12,542 nucleotides of DNA, taken from Chloroflexi bacterium RBG_16_64_43 (GTDB taxonomy: Bacteria > Chloroflexota > Anaerolineae > Anaerolineales > RBG-16-64-43). Location: the NCBI GenBank assembly GCA_001796965.1, contig MGOA01000104.1, forward strand, positions 1-12,542. Direction: 5' to 3'. Below the pieces are notes generated by a model that worked only from the letters and a program-made list of their open reading frames with translations, did no database searches and was not told where the DNA came from. This document shows positions 1-6,559 of this stretch, piece after piece; the stretch's first letter is position 1; each line of letters starts with the position of its first letter. Position numbers and translations under genes: made by a program.

Positions 1-538
1 CCAACGTGAACAGACCCGCGTGTGCGAATTCGATGAGCACCCCCAACTGGTCAAGGATCAGGTCCGGTTGGAGTTCCATTGTGGAGGCCAGAGTCTGGGA
101 GATTGCGAGCAGGGTGGATTGTTCGCGGGCACGCACCCCCATTCGCTGCTGAAGATCGTGTTCGGCCTGGACCCGTTTGTCTACATCGCGCAGGAGGGCC
201 AATGCGCAGACGCGATCCTGGAACTTGAACGCCACCGCGCGCCATTCGACGCTTAGCGGCGAAGCGCCCCGACGAACATGTTGCACCAGCGTCTCGAAAA
301 GGCCGCCTTGCCGAATCACCTGTGCAAAACCGGCGAAAGAGGGCAGGCTCTTGGCGTGGATCAGTGTCTCCAGCTTCAACCCGAGGAATTCTTGGAGCGC
401 GTATCCGTGCATTCGTGCAGCCGCGGGGTTGGCGGCCAGAACGCCGCCGGTCTCCAGATCGGTGATCAGCATACCGTCACTGGCGGTTTCAAACACGGTG
501 CGATACAGGTGTTCGGCTTCCGATGCCGCAGTATTCAT
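1..538 (-). CDS. PAS/GAF multi-sensor signalling protein (N-terminal part; 3' end outside window)
   Basis: Only the first 179 codons are inside the window; the gene runs off the left edge. Residues about 9-120 form a PAS domain: an opening helix (EAEHLYRTVFETASDG), the strand MLITDLETG, the typical 'ANPAAARMHGY' segment, and a closing strand ending in LLRDVDKR. After a short helical linker (about 121-140), residues 141-179 (LLAISQTLASTMELQPDLILDQLG...) match the start of a GAF domain as found in multi-sensor histidine kinases. The output domain is not visible, so histidine kinase is a family-based guess; a cyclase or phosphatase is possible. The protein is probably cytosolic so far, since there is no signal peptide or membrane segment in the visible part. 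The ATG at 538 was chosen because the PAS domain begins just after it. It has no good Shine-Dalgarno sequence, and the same frame stays open upstream to about 671. The ATG overlaps the stop of an upstream cysteine-rich frame by 4 bases. Confidence 0.8.
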   Translation of the reverse strand, partial: MNTAASEAEHLYRTVFETASDGMLITDLETGGVLAANPAAARMHGYALQEFLGLKLETLIHAKSLPSFAGFAQVIRQGGLFETLVQHVRRGASPLSVEWRAVAFKFQDRVCALALLRDVDKRVQAEHDLQQRMGVRAREQSTLLAISQTLASTMELQPDLILDQLGVLIEFAHAGLFTL

Positions 539-554
539 AGGCAAGTCAAGGTGG

Positions 555-560
555 ATTCTA
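555..560 (-). promoter_or_regulatory. Weak -10-like hexamer before PAS gene
   Basis: On the minus strand the hexamer is TAGAAT, five of six matches to the sigma70 -10 consensus, and it ends 16 bases before the PAS gene ATG. No recognisable -35 lies 16-18 bases upstream. The implied transcript would have a leader of only about 9 bases. It may be chance. Confidence 0.25.
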
Positions 561-690
561 CCGCGAAGGGTAACTGCGCCATCCCACTGCAACCCGAATG
601 TCTTGCGGCTGCGCCCCTCTCGCCATGTCGGGAGACACGCTTGACACAACCCACTACATTCTGTGGGGTCTGGTAATCAGGGAGCAGGTC

Positions 691-710
691 GTTGGTCCAC
701 AAGGTCCAAC
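691..710. repeat. Imperfect 20-base palindrome with internal direct repeat
   Basis: The arms GTTGGTCC and GGTCCAAC flank ACAA and pair at seven of eight positions. The element also contains the direct repeat GGTCCA separated by CAA. It lies upstream of the PAS gene on the minus strand and has the size and symmetry of a dimeric regulator site. No regulator can be named. Confidence 0.3.
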
Positions 711-846
711 ATTGCTTTGTCGCATCGCAGGGCCAGTCTGTGCAGCACTCGTCGAAACGCCCTTGTGGCACGCAGAGCTCACATTGACGACAAGGCCGTC
801 GCACTGCCGCAGTCCGAAACGCCGAGGCTCGACCGGAAATCGGTCC

Positions 847-1617
847 TCAGGCGATGCCCTTCCTTGTCCGGCAAACGATCGCCAGATTGCCACTCGAGAT
901 TGCGTCAAACCCGGACCCGGACATATCGCCGAAGAAGGTGAGCGATTCAAACCCGGACTCCGAAAGCGCTTTCGCAAGCTCGGCCTTAGGCTGCGGCCGC
1001 AGCCGCGTGGAGCCCGTCGCCTGCTCCCACGCCGAATCGGCCTCGCGCCGCAGCGTGATGACGTTGAAGGTGAGCAATCCGTCCGGGTCGAAATCGTAGA
1101 AACGCAAGAAGAGCCACTCGCTCTCGCCTTCGCGGTGCACCTGCGGTTCCATCCACCGCTGGTGGGTGGCGAGCACCGCATCGAAGTTGCGGTTTTGGAC
1201 GATCAACATACCGCCCGGGCGCAGGCAGGCTGCGAAATCCTCCAAGGTCCTGGTCAGGTGCGCAGGATCGAGCACGTGCGGCAGCGAGTTGCCCAGGCAA
1301 AGGACGGCGTCGAACGAATCTCGGCCGAAGGCCGACGCCAGATCGCCAAATCCCGCCTGCCTGAATTCCGCCGTCACTTCGGCTTCGCGCGCGTTGGCCG
1401 TGGCTCGGGCGACCATGCTTGCGCTCAAATCGCCCCCCGCCACATCGAATCCGCGCTGGGCGAGAGCAATCGCGTGCCAACCTGTTCCGCAGGCTGCATC
1501 CAGCACCCGCTGCGCGCCCCTTGCGTTGAGGTGGCCGAGCAAGAATGGCAGCTCGAGCTTTAGCCGTCCGGGCCAATCGACAAATCGATCGTAATCCGAA
1601 CTGAAAGCGTCGTACAT
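847..1617 (-). CDS. Class I SAM-dependent methyltransferase, methyltransferase type 11/12-like
   Basis: This 256-residue protein has the Rossmann fold of class I methyltransferases. Motif I is VLDAACGTGWHAIALAQRG (about 38-56). The acidic residue ending strand 2 is in the GGDLS segment (D63). A post-motif segment FDAVLCLGNSLPHV (about 102-115) and the LRPGGMLIVQNRN strand (132-144) follow. The N-terminus MYDAFSSDYDRFVDW is common in small-molecule and N-methyltransferases of this type, including glycine/sarcosine methyltransferase-like proteins. The substrate cannot be read from sequence. The protein is soluble and cytoplasmic. ATG at 1617 is preferred, with GGACGG as a weak Shine-Dalgarno 5 bases before it. 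A GTG at 1623 would overlap the ferredoxin stop by 4 bases and add two residues. Either way the gene is tightly coupled to the upstream ferredoxin gene, suggesting one operon. The frame stays open for 103 codons after its TGA stop. Confidence 0.9.
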   Translation of the reverse strand: MYDAFSSDYDRFVDWPGRLKLELPFLLGHLNARGAQRVLDAACGTGWHAIALAQRGFDVAGGDLSASMVARATANAREAEVTAEFRQAGFGDLASAFGRDSFDAVLCLGNSLPHVLDPAHLTRTLEDFAACLRPGGMLIVQNRNFDAVLATHQRWMEPQVHREGESEWLFLRFYDFDPDGLLTFNVITLRREADSAWEQATGSTRLRPQPKAELAKALSESGFESLTFFGDMSGSGFDAISSGNLAIVCRTRKGIA

Positions 1618-1619
1618 GT

Positions 1620-2000
1620 TCACCGTCCGTGAATCAGCTCGGGCAGGCAGCGGGTGCAGACCCACAGGCTCTGCCCGCCTCGGCGGCAGGGAAGCAAGAC
1701 GCGATCTTCCTCGCTCTGCCCGCACAAGAAGCACGTCTGCTGAATGAAACGTGGCTCATGGCTGCCGTGCGAGGCTGCGGCGGCCAGCGCGTCGAACCGC
1801 GGCGCCTCGCGCGATTCCACGCTCAGCGCGCCGGTCGGGCAGATGCCGAGGCAGAAACCCGCCCCGTCGCACAACTCCTCGCGCAGCACCTTGGCCTTGC
1901 CGTCCACCAAGGCGATGGCGCCTTCCACGCATGGAGTGACGCACGCCCCGCATCCATCACATAGCGCCTCGTCGATGCGCACGATCTGTCGGGTCGCCAC
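1620..2000 (-). CDS. Ferredoxin-like 4Fe-4S protein with extra C-terminal cysteine module
   Basis: This 126-residue protein is a likely electron carrier. The first cluster motif is complete: C14-x2-C17-x2-C20-x3-C24. The second has C44, C50 and C54, but Ala (A47) stands where the second cysteine of a standard CxxCxxCxxxCP motif belongs. The segment CDGAGFCLGICP resembles a known ferredoxin subgroup with Leu or Ala at that position. After an alanine-rich linker, residues 85-126 add C90-x2-C93, C105 and C115-x2-C118, a zinc-ribbon-like or additional metal module ending in RCLPELIHGR. The GTG start at 2000 is chosen because the GAGGTG sequence lies 5 bases upstream and homology-like sequence (ATRQIVRIDE) begins there; the frame upstream is arginine-rich and low-complexity. 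The stop lies two bases before the methyltransferase ATG. The redox partner is unknown. Confidence 0.85.
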   Translation of the reverse strand: MATRQIVRIDEALCDGCGACVTPCVEGAIALVDGKAKVLREELCDGAGFCLGICPTGALSVESREAPRFDALAAAASHGSHEPRFIQQTCFLCGQSEEDRVLLPCRRGGQSLWVCTRCLPELIHGR

Positions 2001-2320
2001 CAGTTCACCTCGCTCATGTCGGAATGCCGTGCCGGCCGTAGGCTTCGCCCGCCGAGAGGCGAGCCTCCCCTTAAGCATACCCTGGCAGGGCTTCCACGTG
2101 TGCCAGCGACGTCGGACTTGAGCGGGATACCGAAGGGGGTGGCTGCCCTGCGCAACGAGAACACGCCGCGGCCCGTCGAAGGCAGCCAACTCCCCCGGCG
2201 ACCTTTTGGCAGAACTGTCGCGGGATGGTACAGTTGGCCAGGTGGAACGGTGCCGGCTCGCCCACCGGCGGCGAATATGCGTGCCCTGCCTCCCGATCTG
2301 CCCCATTGAGGAACTTGTCG
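2001..2320. other. 320-base divergent intergenic region (ferredoxin / aldolase)
   Basis: This lies between two divergent genes. It contains a sigma70-like promoter for the aldolase at 2206-2234. On the ferredoxin side I found only a poor -10-like TATGCT around 2074-2079 with no acceptable -35. Short inverted repeats occur at 2056-2067 (GAGGC/GCCTC) and 2080-2090 (CCCTG/CAGGG). Both are too short to assign a role. No RNA gene or riboswitch is recognised. Confidence 0.45.
2206..2234 (+). promoter_or_regulatory. Predicted sigma70-type promoter for the aldolase-kinase genes
   Basis: The -35 is TTGGCA (2206-2211, five of six consensus). The spacer is exactly 17 bases and the -10 is TACAGT (2229-2234, four of six). 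The expected start is near 2241, leaving a leader of about 80 bases before the aldolase ATG. Confidence 0.5.
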
Positions 2321-3004
2321 ATGTCCGTCGAAATCGCACCGGTCCGTGCTCGGATTGCTGATCTTGGGCGTCTTCTCTACCAACGCCACCTCACCGACAC
2401 GGCCGGCGGCAACATCAGCGCCCGGGTAGGCGATTACATCTGCATGACTCCGATGTACGCTGGCGGTCACTCCCATTGGAACCTGCGCGCCGAGCAGGTG
2501 CTCGTGCTCGCGTTGGATGGCCGGAGACTAGATGGTGAGGGCGAGATCTCGCGTGAGGCGCTGGTCCACATGCGACTCTATGGACAATTCGCCACGGCCG
2601 GCGCAGTTGTCCACTGTCACGCGCCGAACGCACTCGTGTTTGCAGCTGTCGGCGTTCCTGTGCCACCGGTGCTGGAATACGTCCAGCGATTGGGGCCGGT
2701 CGGTATCGCGCGCTATGCGCCCACGCACAGTGCACTCCTGGCCGAAAATGTGGCAGAGGCGTTGGCCGCCTTTGGGAATCAACTCGCGCCGTATGCGGCC
2801 GCCACGATCGTCCCCGGCCACGGTTTGTTTGTCGTCGCACACGATCTGGATACAGCCTTTGATGTGGCCGAGCGCGTCGAGATCACCGCACGCACCGTTT
2901 TGCTCGGGTCGCTCCTGACCAGCGAGCGAGCTTGGATCGAGGGCGCCCAGGCCGTGCTGGCGGCTGGCCGAGCGGGTGAAGCGCCGGAGGCCTCCGAAGC
3001 TTGA
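2321..3004 (+). CDS. Class II aldolase/adducin family protein (fuculose/ribulose-phosphate aldolase type)
   Basis: This 227-residue protein has the landmarks of zinc-dependent class II aldolases and related epimerases such as FucA, AraD, RhaD and MtnB. The phosphate-binding TAGGNISAR segment is at 27-35, the TP motif at 43-44 and the acidic residue in EISREA is E79. The metal ligands are H98 and H100 in VVHCH and H167 in VPGHGL. The closing helix DLDTAFDVAERVE (176-188) is also typical. The expected reaction is retro-aldol cleavage of a ketose 1-phosphate to dihydroxyacetone phosphate and an aldehyde in the cytoplasm, but the substrate cannot be read from sequence. The ATG at 2321 was chosen because the domain begins just after it and GAGGAA lies about 9 bases upstream; the longer frame from 2225 adds unrelated sequence. 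Twenty-two bases separate it from the PfkB kinase, so the two are probably co-transcribed. Confidence 0.88.
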   Translation: MSVEIAPVRARIADLGRLLYQRHLTDTAGGNISARVGDYICMTPMYAGGHSHWNLRAEQVLVLALDGRRLDGEGEISREALVHMRLYGQFATAGAVVHCHAPNALVFAAVGVPVPPVLEYVQRLGPVGIARYAPTHSALLAENVAEALAAFGNQLAPYAAATIVPGHGLFVVAHDLDTAFDVAERVEITARTVLLGSLLTSERAWIEGAQAVLAAGRAGEAPEASEA

Positions 3005-3026
3005 CCCTTCCCGCGAGCGCAGCGCT

Positions 3027-3959
3027 ATGGTAGTCACCGTCACTCCGAACACCGCCATCGACCGCACCCTGTTCGTGCCGCATTTCGCGCCCGGACAGAC
3101 CGTGCGCGCCTCGCACGAGGCTATCGGAATGGGCGGCAAGGCTGCCGACGCCTCATGGATTCTGGGCGAACTCGGGCAACCCAGCCTGGCGTTGGGCTTT
3201 GCGGCCGGCGAAACCGGGCGCCGCATGGAGGCCATGCTGCGCGCCCGCGGAGTGAAGACTGACTTCATCTGGGTGCAGGGGTCGACGCGGGAGAACGTGT
3301 TGATTGTGCCCGAAGACGGAATCGGCCAGACGACCATCGCCAGTGAGTCGCTGATCGTCACACCGGACGATGCAGCCAAGCTTTCAGCGAAGGTCGAATC
3401 TGCCCTGCCTGGCGCCTCGTGCCTGGTGTTAGGCGGCAGCGTGCCGCTCGGTGTTCCGCCCGCGATGCACGCGCAGTTCATGCGTGCCGCTCGTGCCGCG
3501 GGTGTCCCGTCACTTTTCGACGCCTCGGGAGAGGCACTGCGCGTGGGATTAGAGGCGCGCCCCACAGTGGTCAAGCCCAATCGTGTTGAACTCGAGTCGC
3601 TTGGGGGGGGAAGTCTCACCACCCTCGAGGCGATTTGGAAAGCGATGCTCGCGTTACATGAGCGCTACCGCAGCTGGCCGATTGTGACGCTAGGCCCCGA
3701 AGGCGGGCTGGCCCTGACGCCGGAGGGCGGATTCCGAATCACCGTACCGCAGGTGAAGGCGGTGAGCACCGCCGGTGCCGGGGACGCCGTGTTGGCCGGG
3801 CTCGCCGCCTCGTATGCACGCGGGCAGAATATGGCCTGGGGCCTGCGCCTGGGTTTCGCCGCGGCCACGGCGGTGTTGCTCACGCCGGCCACAGCCGATT
3901 GCCGCCGGGCCGATGTCGAGCGCCTGCAACCGCAGGTGGACCTGCAGCCCTACCCCTAG
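3027..3959 (+). CDS. PfkB-family sugar kinase, 1-phosphofructokinase / tagatose-6-phosphate kinase type
   Basis: This 310-residue ribokinase-family enzyme starts with VVTVTPNTAIDRT, the usual opening of the FruK/LacC/PfkB hexose-phosphate kinase group. Family hallmarks follow in order: GMGGK (34-38, usually GGKGxNVA but here GGKAADAS), LGGSVP (135-140), FDASGEALR (164-172), KPNRVELE (183-190), TLGPEGG (221-227) and the catalytic anion-hole motif TAGAGDA (248-254) with D253 as the probable base. It should use ATP to phosphorylate a sugar or sugar phosphate in the cytoplasm. The altered GGK loop, close to the sugar site, may signal a substrate other than fructose 1-phosphate. The ATG at 3027 fits the family N-terminus exactly; its Shine-Dalgarno sequence is weak, consistent with coupling to the aldolase 22 bases upstream. 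The exact substrate is unknown. Confidence 0.88.
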   Translation: MVVTVTPNTAIDRTLFVPHFAPGQTVRASHEAIGMGGKAADASWILGELGQPSLALGFAAGETGRRMEAMLRARGVKTDFIWVQGSTRENVLIVPEDGIGQTTIASESLIVTPDDAAKLSAKVESALPGASCLVLGGSVPLGVPPAMHAQFMRAARAAGVPSLFDASGEALRVGLEARPTVVKPNRVELESLGGGSLTTLEAIWKAMLALHERYRSWPIVTLGPEGGLALTPEGGFRITVPQVKAVSTAGAGDAVLAGLAASYARGQNMAWGLRLGFAAATAVLLTPATADCRRADVERLQPQVDLQPYP

Positions 3960-3986
3960 CGCTGAATCGGGGGGCTGCCAGAAGCA

Positions 3987-4001
3987 TCGTTCGCGGAACG
4001 A
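3987..4001. repeat. Short inverted repeat before zinc-ribbon gene
   Basis: Six-base arms TCGTTC and GAACGA flank GCG. It lies 28 bases after the kinase stop and 46 bases before the zinc-ribbon gene. There is no T-tract, so it is not a classic terminator. A -10-like TATTCT follows at 4005-4010 without a good -35. The role is unknown. Confidence 0.25.
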
Positions 4002-4047
4002 CGGTATTCTCGGTGCGGTTGAGTTGACCCGGAAACATGGAGGCGCA

Positions 4048-4344
4048 ATGCCCACGTGTGCGGTTTGCAGCAGCCTGATTGCCGATGGTGCCGCCCGCTG
4101 TCCCACCTGTGGCGCGGACTTGGGTCGGCGCACGGCGTTGGCCTCTGCGCTGACACGCTTGCAGGCTAATCCGCGCGTCACCATGGTGCGGGTGAGCGTG
4201 GCCGACGACTGCTGCCCGACGTGCGCCGCCGTTCAAGGAGCGTATCCGAAGGAGAAAGCTCCGTTCTTGCCGCAAGGCGCCTGCTCCGCGGCCAACGGTT
4301 GCCGCTGCTACTACGAACCCGTCCTCAACGACATCTACCCCTAA
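4048..4344 (+). CDS. Small zinc-ribbon, cysteine-rich protein of unknown function
   Basis: The protein has 98 residues with ten cysteines. The N-terminus is a classic zinc ribbon: C4-x2-C7 and C18-x2-C21, with the RCPTCGADLG knuckle. A helical linker (about 27-45) leads to a second cysteine set: C55, C56, C59, C79, C85 and C87 in DDCCPTC and NGCRCYYEP. The second part, with CxxC, then a 'P..P' stretch and a final C-R-C, resembles the C-terminal metal-binding tail of phage head-morphogenesis-like proteins ('...HPNCRC...'), but there are no phage genes nearby and the match is only in pattern. The ATG at 4048 has GGAGG 4 bases upstream. The gene lies 88 bases after the kinase on the same strand, so it may be transcribed with it. 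The function is unknown; a small metal-binding or adaptor protein is likely. Confidence 0.75.
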   Translation: MPTCAVCSSLIADGAARCPTCGADLGRRTALASALTRLQANPRVTMVRVSVADDCCPTCAAVQGAYPKEKAPFLPQGACSAANGCRCYYEPVLNDIYP

Positions 4345-4376
4345 GGCACCAGGCCGAAACGTCATCGCATGCAAAG

Positions 4377-4406
4377 GCACCTGCCATCGCCCACGACGGC
4401 AGGTGC
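4377..4406. terminator. Hairpin between convergent zinc-ribbon gene and cca
   Basis: A perfect 9-base-pair stem, GCACCTGCC and GGCAGGTGC, encloses a 12-base loop. It lies between two convergent genes and could stop transcription from either side. Neither side has a T-tract, so it would be a weak or factor-assisted terminator. The rest of 4345-4471 shows nothing else. Confidence 0.45.
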
Positions 4407-4471
4407 AGGCAAATCGCGACGAGTGCGTAGCCTAGCATCGCGCTCCGCGACGGCGATCGAGGGAATGAGCT

Positions 4472-5986
4472 CTACGATTGTGCTCGCCGGGTGCGCACAA
4501 ACTCCAGCGCCGCCTCGCGCGCGGTCACCTCGCCGGCGGCTTGAGCCTCGCGCAGCGCTTCCAACAGGAATCCCACTTGCGGCCCGGGGTGCAGCCCGAG
4601 TGCCTGCATGACCTCATCGCCCGTGAGCAGCAGCGGCGGGTGGATGTGTTCCGCTGGGTGCTCGAAGAAGCTTTCCAGCAAGCTGCGAATGGTGTCGAGC
4701 ATGGCCGCCCAGGAATCCTGGCTGAGGGTCGGTCCATAGATGGCCAGCATGTCGGCCAGGCTGATCAGGCAGACATCCACACCGCACTCGCCGGCGGCCG
4801 CGAAGAAGCGGTACACCGCGCGTCGAGAGGGCGGGCCATCGTGGGCCAGATGCTGCGGGCGCATGTGGTGGCGCACGATACCGCCCAGGTAGTCGGCTTC
4901 GATGTTCGAAAGATGAAGTAGCCCGGCGCGGCGAACAGCCCAGTCGCCGCCCAAAGAGTCGTGGCCGAGGAAGTGAACCTCGCCCTGGGAATCGACGCCA
5001 CGTGTTTCGGGTTTGCCCACGTCGTGCAGCAGCGCCCCCAGAAAGGTCAGGCCGCGCACTGGGCGATCGCCCGACAGCGTTCGCGTGAGGTGCGCCTTGA
5101 GGCTCTCGCGGAACCGCCCCAGGCGCACGGAAGCCAGGCCGAAGACAAGATCGGCCGAGGAGTCCTCGTCGGCCTGGGGAGCCAGGACGGCCAGCAAGGA
5201 TTCTAGGCGGTCGATCAACAGCAGGGTGTGATTCCACACGTCGTGGATGTGGGGCGGGGGTTGAGCAACGCGCTCGAGCCCGGCGGTCTCGGGCACGACG
5301 AGCGCCAAGAGGCCCAGCGCCTGCATCACGCGCAAGGCCGGGGCCACGCGCGTCCCGCCCATGATGCGCATGAACTCGTCGCGGACGCGTTCTGCCGCCA
5401 CTTGGGGCAGGCCCGCCGCCGCCGCGCGAATGAGCTCGCGAGTCGCGGGTTCGATGCGGAATTCGAGTTGCACGGCCAGGCGAACGGCACGCAGCGTGCG
5501 CAACGGGTCATCCGCCAGGGCGCCGGGAGTGCACGCGCGCAGCGTCTTTAGACGCAGGTCGTCGAGCCCGCCGAGGGGGTCGATCGCCGTGGAGAGGTCC
5601 GCGAGCGGCAAGGCCACGGCATTGACAGTGAAGTCGCGCGCCGCAAGGTCCTCGATCAGGCGCTTCCCGCGCAATGAGGAAAAATCGAGGGTGAGTCGCC
5701 GGCCCGCGCTCTCGACCAGCACCCGGCCCACTCGCCGCTCCGTGTCCAGTGGATAGAACGCAGCCTGCAGGCTGCGCGCGACGTGTTGGCCAAGTTCAAT
5801 GCCATCGCCTGTGCCGACGAAGTCCAAGTCGCTCACCGGCCGGCGCAGGTAAGCATCCCGCACGGCGCCGCCAACCAGGTACACTTCGCCACGCCCACCG
5901 ACGGCCTGGCGCACCGCATCCAATAGGGGCGGGAACTCCGCCGCGCCCCATATCTCCCCCGGCGCACCTGCCTGACGAACGCTCAC
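4472..5986 (-). CDS. cca: CCA tRNA nucleotidyltransferase / poly(A) polymerase family protein with HD domain
   Basis: This 504-residue class II nucleotidyltransferase adds or repairs the CCA end of tRNA; a poly(A) polymerase is the alternative in this family. The N-terminal catalytic core has LVGGAVRD (37-44), the metal-binding pair D53 and D55 in SDLDF, a third strand LTLDF (D101), and the nucleotide-selecting RDFTVNA (117-123). The RNA-binding neck includes DDPLRTLRAVRLAVQLEF (159-176) and ERVRDEFMRIM (199-209). An HD phosphohydrolase domain follows, with H321-D322 in LLHDVGKPETRG, H342-D343 and RHHMRPQH (372-379). Such a domain can remove 2',3'-cyclic phosphates in related enzymes. The start is a GTG at 5986, 21 bases after the hpt stop, preceded by a G-rich stretch as a weak Shine-Dalgarno sequence. 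It is the last gene of the tdk-hpt-cca group. Confidence 0.92.
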   Translation of the reverse strand: MSVRQAGAPGEIWGAAEFPPLLDAVRQAVGGRGEVYLVGGAVRDAYLRRPVSDLDFVGTGDGIELGQHVARSLQAAFYPLDTERRVGRVLVESAGRRLTLDFSSLRGKRLIEDLAARDFTVNAVALPLADLSTAIDPLGGLDDLRLKTLRACTPGALADDPLRTLRAVRLAVQLEFRIEPATRELIRAAAAGLPQVAAERVRDEFMRIMGGTRVAPALRVMQALGLLALVVPETAGLERVAQPPPHIHDVWNHTLLLIDRLESLLAVLAPQADEDSSADLVFGLASVRLGRFRESLKAHLTRTLSGDRPVRGLTFLGALLHDVGKPETRGVDSQGEVHFLGHDSLGGDWAVRRAGLLHLSNIEADYLGGIVRHHMRPQHLAHDGPPSRRAVYRFFAAAGECGVDVCLISLADMLAIYGPTLSQDSWAAMLDTIRSLLESFFEHPAEHIHPPLLLTGDEVMQALGLHPGPQVGFLLEALREAQAAGEVTAREAALEFVRTRRAQS

Positions 5987-6007
5987 CGGCGGCCCCCGTG
6001 CGCGCGG

Positions 6008-6559
6008 CTAATCCGGGCCGGACCGCACCACGCCGACGAACGGCAAGTTGCGGTAGTACTCGTCCAAGTCCAGCCCGTAGCCGAAGACGAACCTATTGGG
6101 GATGACGAAACCCCGGTAGCGGATGGGCACATGCACCTCGCGCCGCTCGGCCTTGTCCAGCAGCGTGCACACTTCGAGCGAGCGCGGCTGGCGAGTGCGC
6201 AGGAAATCCATCACCGAGGCCATGGTGTGCCCGCTGTCGATGATATCTTCGATGATCAGCACATCGCGATCGGCAATGGAGGTGACCAGGTCGAGGGTGA
6301 TGCGCACCTGGCCGCTCGAGGTGCGCGCGCCGGCGCCGTAGGAGGCCAGCGCCATGAAGTCGATGGCGTGCGGAACGGTCAGGCGGCGCATCAGGTCGGT
6401 AAGGAACATGACCCCGCCGCGCAGGATGCAAATGAGCAGCAAGTCGCGGTCGCGATAGTCGCGGTCGATTTCCACCGCCAGCTCGGCGATGCGTGCCTGC
6501 AGCTCTTCGGCCGGGATGAGCACTTCTGCGAGCAGGTCGTGGTAGTCGGCGGGCTTCAT
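6008..6559 (-). CDS. hpt: Hypoxanthine phosphoribosyltransferase
   Basis: This 183-residue purine salvage enzyme transfers the phosphoribosyl group of PRPP to hypoxanthine and/or guanine in the cytoplasm. It carries the PRPP-binding motif VLIIEDIIDSGHTM (100-113) with the acidic pair E104-D105, the PPi-loop segment ILRGGV (45-50), the flexible-loop segment ASYGAGARTSSG (72-83), and the base-binding tail FVFGYGLDLDEYYRNLPFVG (157-176). Length and motif order match bacterial Hpt closely. The ATG at 6559 overlaps the tdk stop in an ATGA tetranucleotide, so translation is likely coupled. It is co-transcribed with tdk and cca, placing nucleoside and base salvage in one unit. Confidence 0.95.
   Translation of the reverse strand: MKPADYHDLLAEVLIPAEELQARIAELAVEIDRDYRDRDLLLICILRGGVMFLTDLMRRLTVPHAIDFMALASYGAGARTSSGQVRITLDLVTSIADRDVLIIEDIIDSGHTMASVMDFLRTRQPRSLEVCTLLDKAERREVHVPIRYRGFVIPNRFVFGYGLDLDEYYRNLPFVGVVRSGPD

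Larger units (their letters stand above)
535..804 (-). other. Possible small cysteine-rich ORF (uncertain)
   Basis: This is an open frame of 89 codons starting with GTG, in the gap between the methyltransferase and the PAS gene. Two things keep it from being dismissed. Its TGA stop overlaps the PAS gene ATG in an ATGA arrangement, typical of translationally coupled genes. Its N-terminal third is also dense in cysteine: CRQCELC, then ECC, then further single Cys, 10 Cys in all. Against it, there is no Shine-Dalgarno sequence before the GTG, codon choice is less GC-biased than in the neighbours, and the last 50 residues look like random sequence. It lies in the same frame as the methyltransferase, directly after that gene's TGA, with no other stop between, so it could also be a decayed C-terminal part or 3' remnant. 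I recognise no family. A non-coding intergenic region remains the most likely reading. Confidence 0.22.
539..846. other. 308-base gap between methyltransferase and PAS gene
   Basis: This is the stretch between two minus-strand genes. It holds the uncertain cysteine-rich frame, a weak -10-like hexamer before the PAS gene (TAGAAT on the minus strand, 555-560), an imperfect 20-base palindrome at 691-710, and a 5-base-pair hairpin (GACCG/CGGTC) just after the methyltransferase stop without a T-tract. I see no tRNA and no convincing terminator. Confidence 0.5.

Noticed and set aside
847..849. Methyltransferase TGA as a selenocysteine or readthrough codon
   Set aside because: The methyltransferase fold is already complete before it, I see no convincing downstream selenocysteine-insertion hairpin, and the sequence after it has no known domain.
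598..1563. Plus-strand open frame of 321 codons opposite the methyltransferase
   Set aside because: It lacks any recognisable domain, and the minus strand encodes a clear SAM methyltransferase. Long antisense frames are expected in GC-rich genes.
1620..2339. Longer ferredoxin starting near 2339
   Set aside because: The extra 113 residues are arginine-rich and overlap the divergent promoter region. GTG at 2000 has a good Shine-Dalgarno and matches the ferredoxin start.
2528..3622. Minus-strand open frame of 364 codons opposite the aldolase and kinase
   Set aside because: Both plus-strand proteins show full family motifs. The antisense frame spans two genes and their spacer without domain features.
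4048..4344. Zinc-ribbon gene as part of a prophage
   Set aside because: Only the cysteine spacing recalls phage head proteins. The neighbours are housekeeping and sugar metabolism genes with similar base composition.
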